A DNA stretch of 56,862 bases from an uncultured Pseudomonadota bacterium (GCA_903928445.1 CAIYRB010000147.1:1-56862), one strand, 5' to 3'. Positions 43,092 through 52,453 are shown, counted from the first letter of the stretch. The notes: generated from the letters alone by a model not told the origin. A program made the numbers and translations.

Positions 43092-43862
43092 ATGAAAAAC
43101 ATCTTACTAATTGTCGGTGACCGCTTCCAATCCTTCCGGGCCGGGAAGGTAAATGTCCAAACATACTCGGAATTCTTAGGATCTGCTGCCGCGCAAGGCT
43201 GGAATAAAGATGTCCTGCCAATGCCGGGCCAAGGCCTATCCGAGGTCGAAATCGCGACGATTCTCGCCCTCCATTCGGAGCATGACCCAGATGCGCTTGA
43301 GGTCTTGGCCACCTTACCGAATAAAAAGGCTGAGGCGACTCACAAGCGGCACGCGCGCAATATCGTAATCGGCGAAATTAAACGCAGTGGGAAGACCTGC
43401 TACGACTCGAGCCTACTCGTCGACGACGACTGCGCCGAGATGGCCGACCATAATAGTGGCCAACATTTGCAGGCGATGGTGTTGATTGAGGCCTGCCGTC
43501 AGCTGTTGCTCGCAATAGCCGAGACCTTTCTTATTGAAGAAGGCGAGCGTGGGCATAAATATTTCGTATTCAACAGCCTGAATATTAACTTTAAGACCTT
43601 TGCCTTCCCGCTGCCGACGGACCTTCGCTGCCGATTTGTCTCGGAAGACCGGAAGTTAACATCGGCTAGTTTCGTAGCTGAAATCGATATCGTGCAGGCC
43701 GGTGTCTCGGTCAGCACGGCCACCATTGAATATGGCTTCTTCAGCTCAGAGTTTCTTACCAGACGCGAAAATTCAGCGGCGAACAAAGCGACGCAGCGCG
43801 AGCTGGATCGCATTATCGCAGCCCTTGAGCCGCAACCACTTCTTTCGTCTATCTCCAACTGA
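43092..43862 (+). CDS. AfsA-type hotdog protein (butenolide synthase-like)
   Basis: 256 residues. Residues about 84-215 match the AfsA hotdog domain of A-factor (gamma-butyrolactone) synthases: 'THKRHARNIVIGEI' at 83-96 and 'DHNSGQHLQAMVLIEACRQ' at 119-137 with the E-x3-R of the family, then 'NINFKTFAFPLPTDL'. AfsA proteins normally hold two hotdog repeats in about 300 residues. This one has a single repeat plus an unrecognised N-terminal domain (1-78, 'GDRFQSFRAG', 'GQGLSEVEIA'). AfsA condenses a beta-ketoacyl chain with dihydroxyacetone phosphate. First gene of a four-gene operon with sensor genes, it may make the signal they detect. Confidence 0.75.
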   Translation: MKNILLIVGDRFQSFRAGKVNVQTYSEFLGSAAAQGWNKDVLPMPGQGLSEVEIATILALHSEHDPDALEVLATLPNKKAEATHKRHARNIVIGEIKRSGKTCYDSSLLVDDDCAEMADHNSGQHLQAMVLIEACRQLLLAIAETFLIEEGERGHKYFVFNSLNINFKTFAFPLPTDLRCRFVSEDRKLTSASFVAEIDIVQAGVSVSTATIEYGFFSSEFLTRRENSAANKATQRELDRIIAALEPQPLLSSISN

Positions 43863-43873
43863 GGTCTTTTTAT

Positions 43874-44638
43874 ATGACATCACCTAACGCCGCTACTCAA
43901 GAAGGTCTTCGTATCGGCATGGAACTTGGCAACGATTCGTTCAAAGAGGTCCTTGCCGGCCTCGATAGTCTGGACTCCGAACTAAGCGAGTTCCTCACGG
44001 AAGCAATGGGTCGCATTTTTGGCAGGTCTCAGTTGTCCCTCGCGGACCGTGAAGTTTGCATTGTTGCTGCGCTTGCAGTTCAGGGGCATCTCCCACAAAT
44101 GAAATGGCACTTAAACGCCGCGCTGAATATTGGAGTGCCGCTCGATACTTTACGCGAAGTGCTTATTCAAACAATTCCTTACGCCGGATGGCCGGTCGGG
44201 CTTACGTCGCTCGGCGTCCTAAAAGAAGTGGCTCTCAGCCGCGATCTGACGCTGGACAGCGAACCTACTCCGATGGATCCAGAGACCCGCTATGCGGAGG
44301 GCGTTAAAAACGGGAAAGCAATCTATCCGAATTTCGAGGCCGCGCTGCAAGGGCTTCGTTCCTTCGATCCGGCACTGCCGGACTTGATCATCGAAAGCTC
44401 CTTTGGCAGCATATATGGTCGCCCGAACCTAGATATGCGCCGCCGCGAAATGATAGCCGTCGCGATGCTTGCAGCACTGCAGCGCTTGCCGCAGTTGCAG
44501 AGCCACCTAATCGGTGCACACTGCGTCGGCTGCACGCATGAAGAAACCAAGGAGATTTTGGTAACCCTCATTGCCTATGCAGGATGGCCAGTTGCGCTAA
44601 ATGCACTGGCTATCTGGAAACAGGTGACAACTGCATGA
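43874..44638 (+). CDS. tandem carboxymuconolactone decarboxylase (CMD) family protein
   Basis: 254 residues, two CMD repeats. The first is about 30-120 ('QLSLADREVCIVAALAVQGH', 'HLNAALNIGVPLDTLREVLI', 'TIPYAGWPVGL'). The second is about 155-250 ('NLDMRRREMIAVAMLAALQR', 'EETKEILVTLIAYAGWPVAL'). The second repeat has 'HCVGCTHEE', a CxxC, but not in the AhpD ExxxCxxC context. CMD proteins act as lactone decarboxylases, peroxidases or unknown helpers. It starts 11 bases after AfsA and its stop overlaps the next start (ATGA). A lactone-related step in signal synthesis or turnover fits the setting but is inferred. Confidence 0.8.
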   Translation: MTSPNAATQEGLRIGMELGNDSFKEVLAGLDSLDSELSEFLTEAMGRIFGRSQLSLADREVCIVAALAVQGHLPQMKWHLNAALNIGVPLDTLREVLIQTIPYAGWPVGLTSLGVLKEVALSRDLTLDSEPTPMDPETRYAEGVKNGKAIYPNFEAALQGLRSFDPALPDLIIESSFGSIYGRPNLDMRRREMIAVAMLAALQRLPQLQSHLIGAHCVGCTHEETKEILVTLIAYAGWPVALNALAIWKQVTTA

Positions 44639-45792
44639 GAGCCCGCCACACCTATCTGACGTCGTTACTGGCGATTGCATCTTGCATTGTAAACGCCGGT
44701 TCCGCTTTAGGGGAAGGATCCGCCCCTTTCATTGGGTACGGTTCCTCGAATGTTGTATTGACGTCTAAGAGCCAGGAAGCTGCCTACATGGGCTTCGAGG
44801 TTGGCGTCGAGGCAACTGCGCATAAACCGGTACCAAAGGGCTGGCTGGTCAACGAGAACAGTGAAAACGGCACGCCCCTCGGGTCGAGGCGGGTGGCGCA
44901 GCACCTGATTGATTCGGGCGCCGCTATGCTTGTAGGTTTCCCTACGAGCTACGACGCACTTCTTGCCGCCGATGTCGCAAAAAAGGCGAATGTCCTAGCT
45001 ATTTTCCGCGGCTGCCATTCAGATCTCGCCAAGAAAGGTGACTTAGTCTTCACGGCCGACGCCACGATGGAACGGTTAGTGGTCAGCGACCTGGATCTCA
45101 TTGCGAGCATCCCCGGATTGAAGAGGGGCTTAATGGTTACCAATCCCGTCAACCCGGCCTCAACCAATCAAGAAGATGAATTCATTCGCATGTCCAAACA
45201 GCCTGACTTTAAAGGACCGGATGTCGATCGAACTCATTTAAGCCAGAATCTTGAACTTACCAACGAGGATTTGGCGAAGCTAAAGCAAGGAGCCTATTCG
45301 TACATCTACATCACTGCATATGCGGATGATGCCCGTGTGATGTTGCAGCAGATGCGGGATCTAGGGATTGATCTCCCTATTATTGCGAATCCATCTTGGC
45401 CTTCCGCTGACATCGAATACCTTCGCAGACTGCTAATTGGCCGTAAATCTCACACCTTCGCGACTGCGCGTTGGTTGCCCACGACCGCTGCTGGACAAAA
45501 ATTAACGAAGATAGTTCGGTCGAAATATGGGCGAGAGCCGTCGGGCGAAATGGCTTATGGATATGACCTGGGCGTAATTGTCGGCACGCTTATAAACCGC
45601 ACAAAGGGCGACATAACGAGAGCAAAGCTTATCGGGGCTTTCAAAATCGACCCCTGTTTTGACGGTCTATCGAACGGCAAGATCTGTTTTCCGGCGACGG
45701 GCGGTCACGCCTATGCGGAGCAGCCCTTTCCGGCCGTTGAATTTGCTAAAAAAGATGGTAAGTTAGACTGGGTGAGATTCACGGCCAAATGA
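44635..45792 (+). CDS. periplasmic binding protein (LivK/Peripla_BP_6-like)
   Basis: 385 residues from the ATG at 44635, overlapping the CMD stop. Signal peptide 'YLTSLLAIASCIVNAGSALG' (about 25 residues). Two-lobed type I binding fold: 'AAYMGFEVGVEATAHKPVPK', 'IDSGAAMLVGFPTSYDALLA', 'GAYSYIYITAYADDARVMLQ', 'MRDLGIDLPIIANPSWPS', 'EMAYGYDLGVIVG'. No ABC permease or ATPase lies nearby and the next gene, overlapping by ATGA, is a sensor kinase. It most likely presents a small ligand to the kinase, as LuxP does for LuxQ, not to a transporter. Confidence 0.82.
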   Translation: MRARHTYLTSLLAIASCIVNAGSALGEGSAPFIGYGSSNVVLTSKSQEAAYMGFEVGVEATAHKPVPKGWLVNENSENGTPLGSRRVAQHLIDSGAAMLVGFPTSYDALLAADVAKKANVLAIFRGCHSDLAKKGDLVFTADATMERLVVSDLDLIASIPGLKRGLMVTNPVNPASTNQEDEFIRMSKQPDFKGPDVDRTHLSQNLELTNEDLAKLKQGAYSYIYITAYADDARVMLQQMRDLGIDLPIIANPSWPSADIEYLRRLLIGRKSHTFATARWLPTTAAGQKLTKIVRSKYGREPSGEMAYGYDLGVIVGTLINRTKGDITRAKLIGAFKIDPCFDGLSNGKICFPATGGHAYAEQPFPAVEFAKKDGKLDWVRFTAK

Positions 45793-48122
45793 AAATCAGT
45801 AACCTTTCAAAATTTCCGCTTCTACGAAATCTAGTCGTGTTTCAGCTCGTCTCGATTGCTTCGGCATTAATATTGTCAATCGGACTGTTCCAACTGGCTT
45901 CACATGCGCAATCGCAAGAGATCCTTGAACGTAAGATCGGAGTTTTACGAGCTGAACTACAGGCGCAGCAAGAGCGGTGGCGAACTTGGAAGTCTATGGG
46001 GCTGGGTGACGCGCTAAATCGCGACATCGGGCAGTTTATCCTTGCGCAACCTTTCTCAAAAATCGCCGTCGTGGATCCTTCACTGACGGGCGGTGTCAAT
46101 GAGGCCGAAGGCACGATCGTCATCGGCCCGTCCACGAAGGACGACTTGCAGTATTCAGTTGTTGCGGTGGTAGATAAAAGCCGCATTCCCGAGCTACATG
46201 GCTTTTGGAGTTTGACAGCATTCCTAATTCTCGCGCTTGGGCTGCTATTTGCATCGAGCGTCGCGGTCTCGGCGTTCTATATTCGACGCAAAATATATTT
46301 CCCCCTGCAAGGTCTCAACCAAGCCTTCCTTGAAGTGCGCGCTGGTTCCAGATTGGATACATCCAAAATCGAAGCATGGGGTGAAATCCGGGAATTTATT
46401 CAGGGCATTAAGTCCGTTTACGATAAGGCCCAGGAATCTGAGAAGCACGCCGCCGTCGCGCGCATGACTGAGATGCTGGCTCACGACGTGCGTAAGCCTT
46501 TCTCGATTTTACGAATGGGCCTGGGGATGCTCGGTAGTGCCAAGGACCCTGCGAGTGTGAAAAATGTCCTGGGGAAACTTGTTCCAGAGATCGACAAGGC
46601 GGTCAGCAGTGTCGACGGCCTCATTGCGGACGTGATGGAAGTTGGATCAACCTCTAATCAGTTGATACAGGAGCCAGCCAGCCCTGAATCTTTGATCGAG
46701 GCCACACTTGGCGAGACCTTTCGCATTTATCCAAAGGCTAGCATATCCATCATCTATGACCTTAGCCATACCCACATGGTTAACGTCCATGTGCAGAAAA
46801 TTGGTCGCGTTTTCTCAAATATCGTCGGCAATGCGGTCCAGGCAATGGGCCACAAAGGGGAATTATGGTTTAGGACCAAGGAACGAGAAGGGATGGTCGA
46901 GTTTTGCCTTGGCAACGCAGGATCAAGTATTCCAGCTGACAGCATTCCCAAGCTTTTTGACGCTTTCTTTACCAGCGGCAAGAAGGGAGGCACCGGCTTA
47001 GGGCTTGCCATTGCCGAGAAGGTTGTAAAAGCGCATGGTGGCAAGATCTGGTGTGAGTCCAGGAAGTCGGCGGAATTTCCCGAGGGGATGGTCGAATTTT
47101 ACTTTACGCTCCCAACCGCCAACGGGCATCACAGTAAGACCACTGCAAGCCTACCGATACACAGCGCGGCAATCGCGAAAGCGCTTTTGACAATCGCTGA
47201 TACCTCTGGGGAGGGCGGCATTGACAAAGGTGAGCTAACTCTTGAGGCTGACATCGTTCAAGCGCGGGAAAAACTTGGGCGACCACTGCGTGTTTTGGTG
47301 GTCGATGACGAAGCCGTCTATAGGAGTGCTCTGGCTGCATATCTATCGCGATCATCCGAACTGGGCAGCGCAATCGAGGTCGTGCAGGCAGATGACTATC
47401 AGGCAGCCTTGCAGGCCATACAGCACGCGGATAGCCCGGAAGAGGGGCTCTGGGCCCCGACCGGCACGCCCTTTGACCTTGTCATCACCGACGTCGATAT
47501 GGGAGCGGATTCGCTTAACGGATTCGACCTGGTGCGCGCCATGCGGGATAGGGGTGTAGATGCTCTGATCTGCGTCCACTCCAACCGCATCGTAGCCGCC
47601 GACCATAAGACGGCAATGCTGGCGGGCGCTGATGCGTTCCTGCCTAAGCCTATGGCCAGGGCACAGCTGCTATGCTTAGCGCTCCAGGCCGCCCAAAAAC
47701 AAACGCCAAAGGCCGAGCCACCGGTGGTTGAGCCGCAGCGCCAAGGAGCGACAGCGGCGGCTGTGCCGAATAAGCCAGAGGTCCTTATCGTGGACGACAA
47801 TCCTTTCGTGTTGGATGCCTGGGCAGATACTTTGAATGCAGAGGCGACGGTGCATATGGTCACAAGTCTGGAGCAGCTTACCGAACGGCTGGCAGCGGAT
47901 CCTGAGTTCGTTGGGCGACTAAGCTGCGTTGTTACAGACATGCATCTGGATGGGTCAGCCGGCGATGGGCTGGACGTTGGGCGCCTCCTAAAAAGGCACC
48001 GCCCTGAGCTGCGGGTATTGCTCAGTTCTGATGGCGTCATTCCTGCTAGCGAACTCGTCGGCGCGATCGATTTGGCGATAGGGAAGGATCCAGTCGGGCT
48101 TAGCAGTCTCACCATGTTGTGA
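45789..48122 (+). CDS. hybrid sensor histidine kinase with two receivers
   Basis: 777 residues. Membrane helices at about 13-38 and 139-163 enclose a small periplasmic region (about 39-138), suited to contact with a binding protein. Short HAMP-like linker; DHp with His232 in 'LAHDVRKPF'; HATPase with N box 'NIVGNAVQAM', G1 'LGNAGSS', G2 'GKKGGTGLGLA'. Receiver 1 (about 500-635) has Asp568 in 'VITDVDMG' and Lys620; receiver 2 (about 663-777) has Asp717 in 'VVTDMHLD' and Lys766. No DNA-binding or Hpt domain is present, so the output is elsewhere. The ATG overlaps the binding-protein stop. A deleted paralogue of this gene lies at 135-413. Confidence 0.92.
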   Translation: MKISNLSKFPLLRNLVVFQLVSIASALILSIGLFQLASHAQSQEILERKIGVLRAELQAQQERWRTWKSMGLGDALNRDIGQFILAQPFSKIAVVDPSLTGGVNEAEGTIVIGPSTKDDLQYSVVAVVDKSRIPELHGFWSLTAFLILALGLLFASSVAVSAFYIRRKIYFPLQGLNQAFLEVRAGSRLDTSKIEAWGEIREFIQGIKSVYDKAQESEKHAAVARMTEMLAHDVRKPFSILRMGLGMLGSAKDPASVKNVLGKLVPEIDKAVSSVDGLIADVMEVGSTSNQLIQEPASPESLIEATLGETFRIYPKASISIIYDLSHTHMVNVHVQKIGRVFSNIVGNAVQAMGHKGELWFRTKEREGMVEFCLGNAGSSIPADSIPKLFDAFFTSGKKGGTGLGLAIAEKVVKAHGGKIWCESRKSAEFPEGMVEFYFTLPTANGHHSKTTASLPIHSAAIAKALLTIADTSGEGGIDKGELTLEADIVQAREKLGRPLRVLVVDDEAVYRSALAAYLSRSSELGSAIEVVQADDYQAALQAIQHADSPEEGLWAPTGTPFDLVITDVDMGADSLNGFDLVRAMRDRGVDALICVHSNRIVAADHKTAMLAGADAFLPKPMARAQLLCLALQAAQKQTPKAEPPVVEPQRQGATAAAVPNKPEVLIVDDNPFVLDAWADTLNAEATVHMVTSLEQLTERLAADPEFVGRLSCVVTDMHLDGSAGDGLDVGRLLKRHRPELRVLLSSDGVIPASELVGAIDLAIGKDPVGLSSLTML

Positions 48123-48406
48123 CGCAAAACTCGATGTCTCGAGCCGGGAGTAGCCCGCCGCAGGATTTCAGCCAGCCCCTAATACCCTAGGCCACCCAAA
48201 AAGCCAGCGCAGCGGGTCAGCGCTGAACTCGGCGCTCCACCTGCACATCTTGACTATAGATGGTGTTTAAGCGGCGCCGACCGCGGAAGGCGTCGCGCCG
48301 CGTCTCCATATCCGCAAGACGAGATCAGGCCCAGGGGCAAGCACACCTGGTCCGCACGACCTAGAAATATACCATGGACTTGTATTGACCTTAGCTGCAC
48401 TGACGG

Positions 48407-49123
48407 CTAGCTATCAAATCCCACATTAGGCAAATCGAAAGCCATGATTTCTGCGTCGTCCCTACCAACGACCTCGATGTCCGCCTCGTCCCAAACGCCA
48501 ACCCCATCACCCGTTTGCAGTTGCTGCCCCTGCACGCTCACCCCACCTTTGACGACCTGGATCCAAGCCCGTCGCTTCGGCCTCAATCCCAAGCGAAGAT
48601 TGGCATTTGCCTTTAGCCTTGCAACATACAAATCGACATCCTGGTTGATCGCCACTGAACCGTCGCGACCTTCCTTTGAGATCACCAAAACCAGTCCACC
48701 CCGCGCCAGCTCCGCACTGAAGTCCTTTTGTCCATAGCTTGGCGCCAGGCCACGCTGATTTGGCTGAATCCAGATCTGAAAAAAATGCGTCACTTTGTCG
48801 GTCTCATGGTTCATTTCGGCGTGAACAATACCGCTACCGGCACTCATCCTTTGCACTTCTCCTGGGCGAATCACCGTTTGGTTACCCATCGAATCACGGT
48901 GAGCGAGGGCGCCATCTACGACATAGGAAATGATTTCCATGTCGCGATGCGGGTGGGCGCCAAAGCCCGAGCCGCCCTCGATTCGGTCCTCGTTGATGAC
49001 CCGGAGGGTGCCGAATCCCATATGCTCAGCATCGTGATATTCGGCGAAGGAAAACGTGTGCCGAGACTTAAGCCAACCGTGGTCGGCAAGCCCGCGCTGG
49101 CTCGATGGTCGAATCTTCAACAT
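48407..49123 (-). CDS. pirin-family protein
   Basis: 238 residues from the ATG at 49123 ('aagggg' 8 bases upstream; the upstream open extension is unsupported). Bicupin pirin with 'GFGAHPHRDMEIISYVVDG' and 'SGIVHAEMNHETD', carrying the His-x-His and His-x-Glu metal ligands, and the N-terminal signature 'HGWLKSRHTFSFAEYHD'. Bacterial pirins of this type (YhhW-like) have quercetinase activity in vitro and unknown physiological substrates. It stands alone after the kinase operon. The 284 bases between (48123-48406) show no gene. Confidence 0.92.
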   Translation of the reverse strand: MLKIRPSSQRGLADHGWLKSRHTFSFAEYHDAEHMGFGTLRVINEDRIEGGSGFGAHPHRDMEIISYVVDGALAHRDSMGNQTVIRPGEVQRMSAGSGIVHAEMNHETDKVTHFFQIWIQPNQRGLAPSYGQKDFSAELARGGLVLVISKEGRDGSVAINQDVDLYVARLKANANLRLGLRPKRRAWIQVVKGGVSVQGQQLQTGDGVGVWDEADIEVVGRDDAEIMAFDLPNVGFDS

Positions 49124-49298
49124 AGGAGACCCCTTTTGGCGTTCATCAGTGTTCATTTCCCAGCCAAAACCTACCATTAACTGACACAGTGGGATCAAGC
49201 TGCGGCCAACCATCCAAAATTAGTGGGCATCATGCATCCTAAAGTCCGAGTGCTAGTTGACGAACTCGCGAAGGCGCTGACCTCTGCATACCAATAGT

Positions 49299-50729
49299 TC
49301 ACAACTTCATAAGCTTCGAGCTGCCTTGGAAATTATCCATGCCCAAGCCGAGGATGTTGTTGAAGGTATAGAACATGTCGGAAGCGTCATAGGCTCCGAA
49401 GTCAAAGACCTGGCCGGGGGTTAAGAAGTTGCGACCTCCAGCTACCAAGGTCGGCGGGCTCTTCGTATTGTTGGCATTGTGCATGCCATCCTTTACGCCA
49501 AAACCAGCGTGGACGATCGTGCTGTCCAAGACAGCACCGCCATTGGCATCACGAGCAGATTTAAGTTTGGTGATGAGGTCCACGACGACAGACAAGTAAA
49601 ACCGGTCTCGCGTGATGCAACGAGGGATGCCGTCTGGCGTGGAGTGGGCATAGTCACCGGACTCGAAATGACCGAAGTGGGATAGAAGGTGATTATTCCA
49701 ACCGGCGATGTCGGCGCCTTGGTAGACCAGTCCAGCCGGTGCCGCCGGGAGCGAGCGCCCCCCGGTTTCTACATCCAACATCACGCTGATAGAACGAGTG
49801 ATGTCGCAGGAGAACGCAATCGTAATCAGATCATTGAATGCCCGCATGCGCTCGAGATACAGGCTGCCGTTGGCCGCTGCTGCCGCGCTGTCAACCGCCG
49901 CGTCGTTGGTCGGCGCGACGCAGGCGTTGCCCACCGGAGTAGGTGTCGACGGGCTTGGGCCAGAGCTTGTGCCGGGACTACCTGGCGCTGCGGCCGTCAT
50001 CTTCAGCTCAAGACTGCGTACCCCGGACATATAATCATCCAATCGCTGTTTATCGCTCTTGCCCAGCCGCGAACGCAACTGATTAAGATCGACCAGCGCG
50101 CTATCCAAAATGGATTTCGCGACGGGATTCGTCGACGATCCAGCGAGTGCTAAAGCCGCAGAAGGTGCGACCTGGCCGAGAAGTTGCCGATATAGATCGC
50201 CTGGATTCGAAATCCCGCGCACTTGGCGGCCATTCAGGAATGAGATGGCGTTGTCGGCTTGAGCATCACCCTGATCGGCGGTATTGCCTTGCAGGACAAT
50301 GGCGGGTTTGCCGACCTTAGCCGCGATCATGTGTTCAAAAGAAATATTTGGGTTCATGTTTGGAGAACAGGTTAGAAACGCAACGGATGCGCCATTGTGC
50401 TGACCCGCCTGGTTCTGAAGATTGTCCGAGGCGCGAATGCTGATGTCGCGGTAGATCGACAAATCACCCATGACGGACCCGAACGGAGCTAGGACCGGAG
50501 ACAGGGTACCAGCCGTGAGTGGACCGACAGGAGGATACCAGGTGACCTGATCGGAACGATTGTAGGTGCCGTTAGGAAAGTAGAAGGAGATAAAGCGACG
50601 AGGGTTAGTATCGGCCAGGGCAAGACCGCCGAGTCCGATATTTTCCAGCGCACTTTCAAACCATGGCAGCGTTAAAAGCGTGCCAGATCCTGATACAAAC
50701 AATCTTCTTGTCAACTTAAAGTTACTCAC
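49299..50729 (-). CDS. DUF1552 protein
   Basis: 476 residues. It starts with 'KLTRRLFVSGSGTLLTLPWF', a twin-arginine-like N-terminus typical of the DUF1552 family. It continues with 'RRFISFYFPNGTYNRSDQVT', 'QHNGASVAFLTCSPN', 'SLELKMTAAA', 'VMLDVETGGRSL' and 'WNNHLLSHFGHF', the general pattern of these proteins. A Pro/Ser/Gly linker at about 245-265 is low complexity. DUF1552 proteins pair with DUF1592/DUF1588 cytochrome proteins in Planctomycetes, Myxococcota and relatives; their substrate is not known to me. The ATG overlaps the upstream DUF1592 stop by 4 bases, so the pair is co-translated. Confidence 0.88.
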   Translation of the reverse strand: MSNFKLTRRLFVSGSGTLLTLPWFESALENIGLGGLALADTNPRRFISFYFPNGTYNRSDQVTWYPPVGPLTAGTLSPVLAPFGSVMGDLSIYRDISIRASDNLQNQAGQHNGASVAFLTCSPNMNPNISFEHMIAAKVGKPAIVLQGNTADQGDAQADNAISFLNGRQVRGISNPGDLYRQLLGQVAPSAALALAGSSTNPVAKSILDSALVDLNQLRSRLGKSDKQRLDDYMSGVRSLELKMTAAAPGSPGTSSGPSPSTPTPVGNACVAPTNDAAVDSAAAAANGSLYLERMRAFNDLITIAFSCDITRSISVMLDVETGGRSLPAAPAGLVYQGADIAGWNNHLLSHFGHFESGDYAHSTPDGIPRCITRDRFYLSVVVDLITKLKSARDANGGAVLDSTIVHAGFGVKDGMHNANNTKSPPTLVAGGRNFLTPGQVFDFGAYDASDMFYTFNNILGLGMDNFQGSSKLMKL

Positions 50730-52453
50730 GGCGCATCCCCATTCTGAAGACCGAATTGGCGGCTCAAAACCACCGCCTTTACCAAATCAGAAAACTTGGA
50801 TCCATCAGCCAATCCACTCGCTCCAGTCGATTTCGCTACGCACAGGTCATCAGTCGCGTTCGCCACCCGCGATAAAGCCATTTCCATCATCTTACGCGCA
50901 ACACAGGTTTTTACCGTCTGACTCGAGGCCAGGTACTTAATCATGTCAGCGGTTCCACTTATCGCAGTGCCGTCAGCTAGCGTCCCTGAGGCATCGATTG
51001 GCACATTAGCAATCGCCGCATAGGTCGTGCGCCAACGTCCATAGGAGTCAAAGGACTCCATGCCGATTCCTAGCGGGTCGAGCACACGGTGGCAGGAGGC
51101 ACAGGACGGATTACTGCCGTGTACGGCCAACACCTGCTTGGGTGTCGAATTGGGCGGCAGGGCAGCGGAATTGATTGCCGGGACGTTGGGTGGCGGTGGC
51201 GCCACGTCAGAACAGGTCCAGTTGGATGCCAATGCGTGGCCGCGTTTGACCGGACGGGTTTCGCTGGTGGAGCCAGCCGAAGCAAGCAGGAAGGCCGCTT
51301 GTGACAGCACTCCGCGGCGAGGAGTGGAGCTCAGGTCGACTTTGACGAAGGCTTTTGGGTCAGAGCCCGGAAATGGCAAGCTGTAGAGGTCGGCCAGTTC
51401 CTTGTTGAGGAATGAATATGCAGCAGAGGTCATGGTCATGAGACTGGAGTTGCTGGACACGATATCCTGAATCAAGTGTTGGGTTTCCTGTGCCATCGAG
51501 TCTTTAACGCTGTTGGCGAGACTCGGCGTCACGATGTTGGAGAGATTGTCGATACCCACCCAGTCATTGACGATAGTGTTAGCGAGATGCGCCGCGCGGG
51601 GGTTAGCGAGCATACGATCAACCTGCGCACCGATACTAGCCGCATCCGCTAGCTTGCCGTCCGCGGCAGCACTGAACAGCTCGTTATCGGGCATCGACCC
51701 CCAAAGATAGTAAGAAAGGCGGCTGGCCAGTTGAAACTGATCAAGCGTAAATGAGGCGCCAGCCGTCGTCGATTGGGGGGAGGTGACACTCACAAACAAG
51801 AAATTCGGACTGATCAGGAGCGCCTGAATGAGCGCCTTTAGTCCATCATCGAAACTTCCGGCCCCGTTCATGATCGCCAGGAGGCGCGACGATTCATCGC
51901 CGTCAGAACCAGCGGCAATTGGGCGACGCCATGCCCTTTGACCGAGAGAGAGGACCACCTTCTGATAGCAGCTCTGGGGCACGGGGTTTTGACCGATGGC
52001 GCAGCCAGCGACCTGAGCGTAGGCGCCGCCCTGACCATTGCTGCGCAGCAGTTCATCGGCAAGGGCCGTTGCCGCGTCCCAATATTTGCGCACGGTCAAG
52101 TCAGTCATGGCAAAGTTCCCCGTATCCGTAGCAAATCCAGTGATGCCCTTCGGTGCCGCCTCGAAGATCGCTAAGTCGCTCGCCTTGCTCGAGGTAAACA
52201 ACAAGTCGGCCGTGGTTCGATTGTATTCCTCCGTGGATAAAAGATGCAGGGCAGCATGTCCAGGCGAGTAGGAGGCGCCGCAGGCAATTGCATTTTGGAA
52301 TGCAGCGCTGTTACCAGCAGGCGAAACCGCATTGGCGCCATGCGGATCGGACTTTCTCGTGCTACGCCCGTCGAAATAGCCTGACCCACAATGGGCAAGT
52401 GCACCGCCCAAAATGATCACATACATAATCGATAATCTCGAAGTATGAAGCAA
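50726..52453 (-). CDS. DUF1592/DUF1588-type CxxCH protein
   Basis: 575 residues from the TTG at 52453, chosen because 'agagga' lies 6-7 bases upstream; an ATG nine codons later is the alternative. The leader holds a lipobox-like 'GGALAHC'. Domain order as in the DUF1587-1592-1588-1585 family: 'LLSTEEYNRTTADLLF', 'LSLGQRAWRRPI', 'LIQALLISPNFLF', 'QLASRLSYYLWGSMPD', 'SSTPRRGVLSQAAFL', 'GSNPSCASCHRVLDPLGIGM' (CxxCH), then 'VARKMMEMALSR'. The haem motif and envelope anchor suggest an electron-transfer or redox-linked hydrolytic complex with the DUF1552 partner. Usually there is an N-terminal cytochrome domain, which is short or absent here. Confidence 0.88.
   Translation of the reverse strand: MLHTSRLSIMYVIILGGALAHCGSGYFDGRSTRKSDPHGANAVSPAGNSAAFQNAIACGASYSPGHAALHLLSTEEYNRTTADLLFTSSKASDLAIFEAAPKGITGFATDTGNFAMTDLTVRKYWDAATALADELLRSNGQGGAYAQVAGCAIGQNPVPQSCYQKVVLSLGQRAWRRPIAAGSDGDESSRLLAIMNGAGSFDDGLKALIQALLISPNFLFVSVTSPQSTTAGASFTLDQFQLASRLSYYLWGSMPDNELFSAAADGKLADAASIGAQVDRMLANPRAAHLANTIVNDWVGIDNLSNIVTPSLANSVKDSMAQETQHLIQDIVSSNSSLMTMTSAAYSFLNKELADLYSLPFPGSDPKAFVKVDLSSTPRRGVLSQAAFLLASAGSTSETRPVKRGHALASNWTCSDVAPPPPNVPAINSAALPPNSTPKQVLAVHGSNPSCASCHRVLDPLGIGMESFDSYGRWRTTYAAIANVPIDASGTLADGTAISGTADMIKYLASSQTVKTCVARKMMEMALSRVANATDDLCVAKSTGASGLADGSKFSDLVKAVVLSRQFGLQNGDAP

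Noticed and set aside
47399..48127. 242-codon minus-strand frame
   Set aside because: Antisense shadow of the two receiver domains of the kinase at 45789; Ser/Arg/Pro-rich with no motif.
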